A stretch of DNA of 64,000 nt, taken from positions 620,001 to 684,000 of the forward strand of contig NZ_JAFCMB010000001.1 of NCBI RefSeq assembly GCF_018130145.1. The letters are read 5' to 3'. Made by a program: the position numbers and the translations under genes. Of this stretch, positions 60,990 through 64,000 are shown piece after piece; the stretch's first letter is position 1, and each line of letters begins with the position of its first letter. The DNA is from Bradyrhizobium sp. AUGA SZCCT0176 (GTDB lineage Bacteria > Pseudomonadota > Alphaproteobacteria > Rhizobiales > Xanthobacteraceae). The notes beneath the pieces were generated by a model that had not been told where the DNA came from, did not search any database, and saw only the letters and a list, made by a program, of their open reading frames with translations.

Positions 60990-62270
60990 TTAGCCAAAGA
61001 CTTCCGCCGTGATGGTCGCGAACCAGGAATTCGCATAGTCGGCCTCGCGCGCGCGGAAGTCGCGCGGCACATCCGCCGGGCTGACGCCGCCGGCGCCTTC
61101 GACGTCGGCGAACAGCCCGTTCTTCGGCTGGTAGACGCCGGCGACCGAGAAGCCGTAGCCGGGGGCTGCCAGGCTGTAGCAGGTGTTGATCAGCTTCGGT
61201 GCCTCGGGCGTCCGGCCCGCGATCAGCGTGGCGACCGCGCTCGCGCAAGCCTTGGCCTGGGAATTCGCGGAGAACGCGGATTTCGGCATCGAGCCGGCAA
61301 TACAGGCATCGCCGATGACGTGGATGTTCGGCGCCGATTTGGATTCGAAAGTGACGGGATCGATCGCGCACCAGCCGGTATTGTCGGTCGCGCCAGCGAT
61401 GGTGGCGATGCGTCCGGCGCGTTGCGGCGGAATGACGTTCGCCACCTGCGCGGTGTGGTTGCCGAAATCGGTAATCAGCGTGTTGGTCGCCGGGTCGACG
61501 GAGTTCACCTTGCCGCCCTGTGACAGCGACACCCATTCGATCATTCCCGGATAAAGCTCCTTCCAGGCGTTCTGGAACAGGCGCTGCTTGGAGAAGGTGT
61601 CCTTGGCGTCGAGGATGATCAGCTTCGAGCGCGGCTTCTTGGTCTTCAGGTAATGCGCAATCAGACAGGCGCGTTCGTAAGGCCCCGGCGGGCAGCGGAA
61701 CGGATTGGCGGGCACGGCGATCACGACGAGGCCGCCATCGTCCATGGCTTCGAGTTGCTTGCGCAGCAGCAGCGTCTGCTCGCCGGCTTTCCAGGCGTGC
61801 GGCATCTTTGCAGCGGCGGCTTCGTCGTAGCCGGGCAGCGCTTCGAAACGCAGATCGACGCCGGGAGACAGCACCAGCCGGTCGTAGGCGAGCGACGTGC
61901 CGTCGGCGAGCCCAACGGTCCGCGCCTTGGCATCGATCGCCGTTGCCGCCTGCGCCACCACGGTGACGCCGCCGGCGGCGATCTTGTCATAGCCGAATTG
62001 CTGTTCCTCGAGCGAACGCAGTCCGGCGATCACGTTGTTGCTGAACGGGCAGGCGGTGAAGGTTCGGTTCGGCTCGACCAGCGTGACCTGCAGCTTCGGC
62101 TCGATCTGTTTCAATGCGCGGGCGCAACTCGCGCCGCCGAAGCCGCCGCCGATCACGACGACGCGCGCTGCGGCCTGCGCGAATGCGGGCAGCGGAAACG
62201 CCAGCGCCGTCACGGCGGCAGCACCGGCGCCAACGAATTCCCGGCGGCTCATGCGATGGTTGATGCCCAT
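60990..62270 (-). CDS. soxF: Flavocytochrome c sulfide dehydrogenase, flavoprotein subunit
   Basis: A 426-residue flavoprotein exported by a Tat leader ([16 protein letters not shown]). The Rossmann motif is [21 protein letters not shown] holds the Cys that binds FAD covalently in relatives, and [11 protein letters not shown] and NTCYSL carry the redox-active Cys pair. It oxidises sulfide and hands electrons to a small cytochrome c, which is the next gene upstream. GGGGG lies before ATG 62270. Confidence 0.92.
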   Translation of the reverse strand: MGINHRMSRREFVGAGAAAVTALAFPLPAFAQAAARVVVIGGGFGGASCARALKQIEPKLQVTLVEPNRTFTACPFSNNVIAGLRSLEEQQFGYDKIAAGGVTVVAQAATAIDAKARTVGLADGTSLAYDRLVLSPGVDLRFEALPGYDEAAAAKMPHAWKAGEQTLLLRKQLEAMDDGGLVVIAVPANPFRCPPGPYERACLIAHYLKTKKPRSKLIILDAKDTFSKQRLFQNAWKELYPGMIEWVSLSQGGKVNSVDPATNTLITDFGNHTAQVANVIPPQRAGRIATIAGATDNTGWCAIDPVTFESKSAPNIHVIGDACIAGSMPKSAFSANSQAKACASAVATLIAGRTPEAPKLINTCYSLAAPGYGFSVAGVYQPKNGLFADVEGAGGVSPADVPRDFRAREADYANSWFATITAEVFG

Positions 62271-62280
62271 GGCGGCCCCC

Positions 62281-62577
62281 TTACTTCTGTGCCGCGAGCC
62301 ACGTCGCAATCGCGCGCAGCTCGTCGTCGGAGAAGCCTTTGGCGATGCGGTTCATCACCGTGCCGGGAAGCGAACCGTCGCGGAATCCCGTCATCGCGGT
62401 CATGATATCGCCGGCGTCACGGCCGTACAGCCGCGAAACCGGCGAGGCCGGCACAGTTCCAGCGGCATGGCAGCCGGAACAGGCCGCAGCACCAGGCGGA
62501 GGGACAGAAGCCGCCAGCACCGGCGAACTCCACGCCACGACCGTTGTAATTCCGATGGCAACGCAAAACGCTTTCAT
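62281..62577 (-). CDS. soxE: Mono-haem cytochrome c, partner of sulfide dehydrogenase
   Basis: A 98-residue cytochrome: signal peptide [22 protein letters not shown], haem site CSGCHAAG and a C-terminal [15 protein letters not shown] helix. Position ten bases before the flavoprotein and size suggest the haem subunit of flavocytochrome c (FccA/SoxE), although FccA is often di-haem. Here only one CxxCH is present. Confidence 0.85.
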   Translation of the reverse strand: MKAFCVAIGITTVVAWSSPVLAASVPPPGAAACSGCHAAGTVPASPVSRLYGRDAGDIMTAMTGFRDGSLPGTVMNRIAKGFSDDELRAIATWLAAQK

Positions 62578-62636
62578 CAGCTGATATCCGAAAAGGTTAG
62601 TGGAGCGGCGGCCGGTGAAGGCCGCCGCCCGCGTTG

Positions 62637-64000
62637 TCAGGCGAAGCTGATGTCCTGATCCTTCAGCGGCACCGAGCGGATGCGTTTTCCCGTTGCCGCG
62701 AAATACGCATTGAGCACGGCGGGCGCCGCGACGCAGATCGTCGGTTCGCCGACGCCGCCCCAGAAGCCGCCGCTCGGCACGATGACCGACTCCACCTTCG
62801 GCATCTCCGCGATCCGCATCGAATTGTAGGTGTCGAAGTTGGATTGCTCGATGCGGCCGTCCTTGACGGTGCAATTGCCGTAGAACAAAGCCGACAGGCC
62901 ATAGACGAACGAGCCTGCAATCTGGCGCTCGATCTGCGCCGGATTGACGACGTGGCCAGGATCGGTGGACGCGACGATACGGTGCACCTTGATCTTGTTG
63001 CCGTCGGTCACCGAGATTTCGGCGGCACCGGCGACGTAGCTGCCGTAGCCCATGTGCTGGCAGATGCCGCGGTACACGCCCTTTGGCGGCGGCTTGTCCC
63101 AGCCTACTTTTTCGGCCACCGCATTGAGCACCGCGAGGTGTTTGGGATGCTTCGCCATCAACTTGCGCCGGAACGCGACCGGGTCTTCGCCGACCGAATG
63201 TGCCAGCTCGTCTATGAAGCACTCAAGATAGATCGCGTTCTGATTGACGTTGACGCCGCGCCAGAAGCCCGGCGGGACGTGGGGGTTGCGCATCGAATGT
63301 TCGACCAGCAGGTTCGGAAAACTATATCCGATCGCCCAATCCCCGGTGGGCGCGAGGCCCTGGAATGCGGCCGTGTCCATGCCGTTGACCAGTGCCGCCG
63401 GGCGCACGGTGAACAGGATGGATTGGCCGGAAATCCGGACATGCAGCGCCGTCAGATTGTTGTCCTTGTCGAAGGCGCCGGTCAGCTTGCATTGGGTGAC
63501 CGGATGATAGGTGCCGTGCTGCATGTCGTCTTCGCGCGACCACAACAGTTTGACCGGCGTGCCCGGCATCTGTTTGGCGATAGAGACGGCCTGCCGGACA
63601 TAGTCGGTCATGCCGCGACGGCCGAAGCCGCCACCGAGGATCAGCTTGTGAACCTCGCATTTGTCGGCGGGCAGGCCGGAGGTTTCCATCACTGCGGCGA
63701 ATGCCGCTTCGCCGTTCTGTGTTCCAGTCCAGACCTCGCACTTGTCGGGTGTGTAAAGCGCGGTGGCGTTGAGCGGCTCCATCGCGGCGTGGTTCTGGTA
63801 GGGATAGTTGTACACCGCCTCGATCTTTTTGGCGGCGCCGGCGATGGCGGCTTTGGCATCGCCGTTCTGGTTGCCGATAAAGGCGGGCTGCGCGTTGTCG
63901 AGGCCTTCGGCCAGCCACTTGGCGATCGATTCGCTGGACACCTTGGCGTTCTCGCCTTCATCCCAGACGATCGGCAGCGCGTCGAGCGCGGTCTTCGCGT
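62637..64000 (-). CDS. Molybdopterin hydroxylase large subunit (isoquinoline oxidoreductase-like), partial
   Basis: At least 454 codons on the minus strand continue past the window edge. Sequence VYNYPYQNHAAMEPLNATALY, HKLILGGGFGRRGMTDYV, HVPPGFWRGVNVNQNAIYLE and GFWGGVGEPTICVAAPAV (GVGE with the catalytic Glu) place it in the IorB/aldehyde-oxidoreductase branch of the xanthine dehydrogenase family, Tat-exported in relatives. It has no C-terminal haems, but a small cytochrome c gene follows. Being 59 bases upstream of the sox genes, it is probably their operon head. Confidence 0.9.
   Translation of the reverse strand, partial: AKTALDALPIVWDEGENAKVSSESIAKWLAEGLDNAQPAFIGNQNGDAKAAIAGAAKKIEAVYNYPYQNHAAMEPLNATALYTPDKCEVWTGTQNGEAAFAAVMETSGLPADKCEVHKLILGGGFGRRGMTDYVRQAVSIAKQMPGTPVKLLWSREDDMQHGTYHPVTQCKLTGAFDKDNNLTALHVRISGQSILFTVRPAALVNGMDTAAFQGLAPTGDWAIGYSFPNLLVEHSMRNPHVPPGFWRGVNVNQNAIYLECFIDELAHSVGEDPVAFRRKLMAKHPKHLAVLNAVAEKVGWDKPPPKGVYRGICQHMGYGSYVAGAAEISVTDGNKIKVHRIVASTDPGHVVNPAQIERQIAGSFVYGLSALFYGNCTVKDGRIEQSNFDTYNSMRIAEMPKVESVIVPSGGFWGGVGEPTICVAAPAVLNAYFAATGKRIRSVPLKDQDISFA

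Overview
The window looks like a chromosomal segment of a Bradyrhizobium-type alphaproteobacterium (Nitrobacteraceae). This is inferred from high GC, several families of long palindromic intergenic repeats, a GcrA-like protein, DUF1127 and Sox genes, and many ABC-importer-centred catabolic operons. I saw no rRNA, tRNA, CRISPR array, intact insertion sequence or prophage. The taxon is an inference from gene content, not a marker-gene placement.

Layout. (1) 1-17.6 kb is a catabolic island: a truncated amidohydrolase, a SnoaL-like protein and a GntR/FCD regulator, then a nitrate/sulfonate/taurine-type ABC importer, an ATZ/TRZ-like amidohydrolase, a tandem-duplicated CaiB/BaiF CoA-transferase, a complete dipeptide-type ABC importer and a single-chain biotin-dependent acyl-CoA carboxylase. 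A 9-base word, TTGCATGCA, sits in front of the regulator and of the two transcription units that face it. (2) 17.7-22.9 kb is an oxidative cluster: Baeyer-Villiger monooxygenase, cytochrome P450, GMC oxidoreductase and a small Gluconate_2-dh3-like partner. (3) 23-27.6 kb carries an HtrA-like protease, an alpha/beta hydrolase, O-acetylhomoserine sulfhydrylase and nicotinate phosphoribosyltransferase. (4) 27.7-40.3 kb is a nicotinate catabolic locus: a NicAB-type nicotinate hydroxylase with a fused tri-haem tail (minus strand), and divergently 6-hydroxynicotinate reductase, UPF0280, DUF1185, a branched-chain-amino-acid-type ABC importer and a MarR repressor. (5) 40.3-56.7 kb is a mixed region of methanethiol oxidase, a TPR regulator, small proteins, an ethylene-receptor-like hybrid histidine kinase, a divergent PRPP synthetase, and several gene remnants. 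(6) 56.7-58.9 kb holds enamidase and ferredoxin-NADP reductase, divergent around a double palindrome. (7) 59-64 kb is a sox/flavocytochrome c sulfide dehydrogenase operon preceded by a molybdenum hydroxylase that runs off the window.

The strongest systems-level signal is that regions 4 and 6, about 25 kb apart, share an operator-like palindrome of the form TTYGTRTACRAA. It overlaps the likely nicA promoter, lies just downstream of the likely hnr promoter, and lies between enamidase and ferredoxin-NADP reductase. Together these genes would make a reductive route: nicotinate to 6-hydroxynicotinate (NicAB), to tetrahydro-6-oxonicotinate (HnR, with electrons from NADPH via Fpr and an unseen ferredoxin), to 2-formylglutarate (enamidase). 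A dedicated importer and a candidate flavin transferase for HnR lie in the same operon. The second notable gene is the histidine kinase at 47.3-48.9 kb. Its membrane domain matches the plant/cyanobacterial ethylene-binding domain, with Asp25 and Cys65 kept, but the copper-ligand position His69 is Arg.
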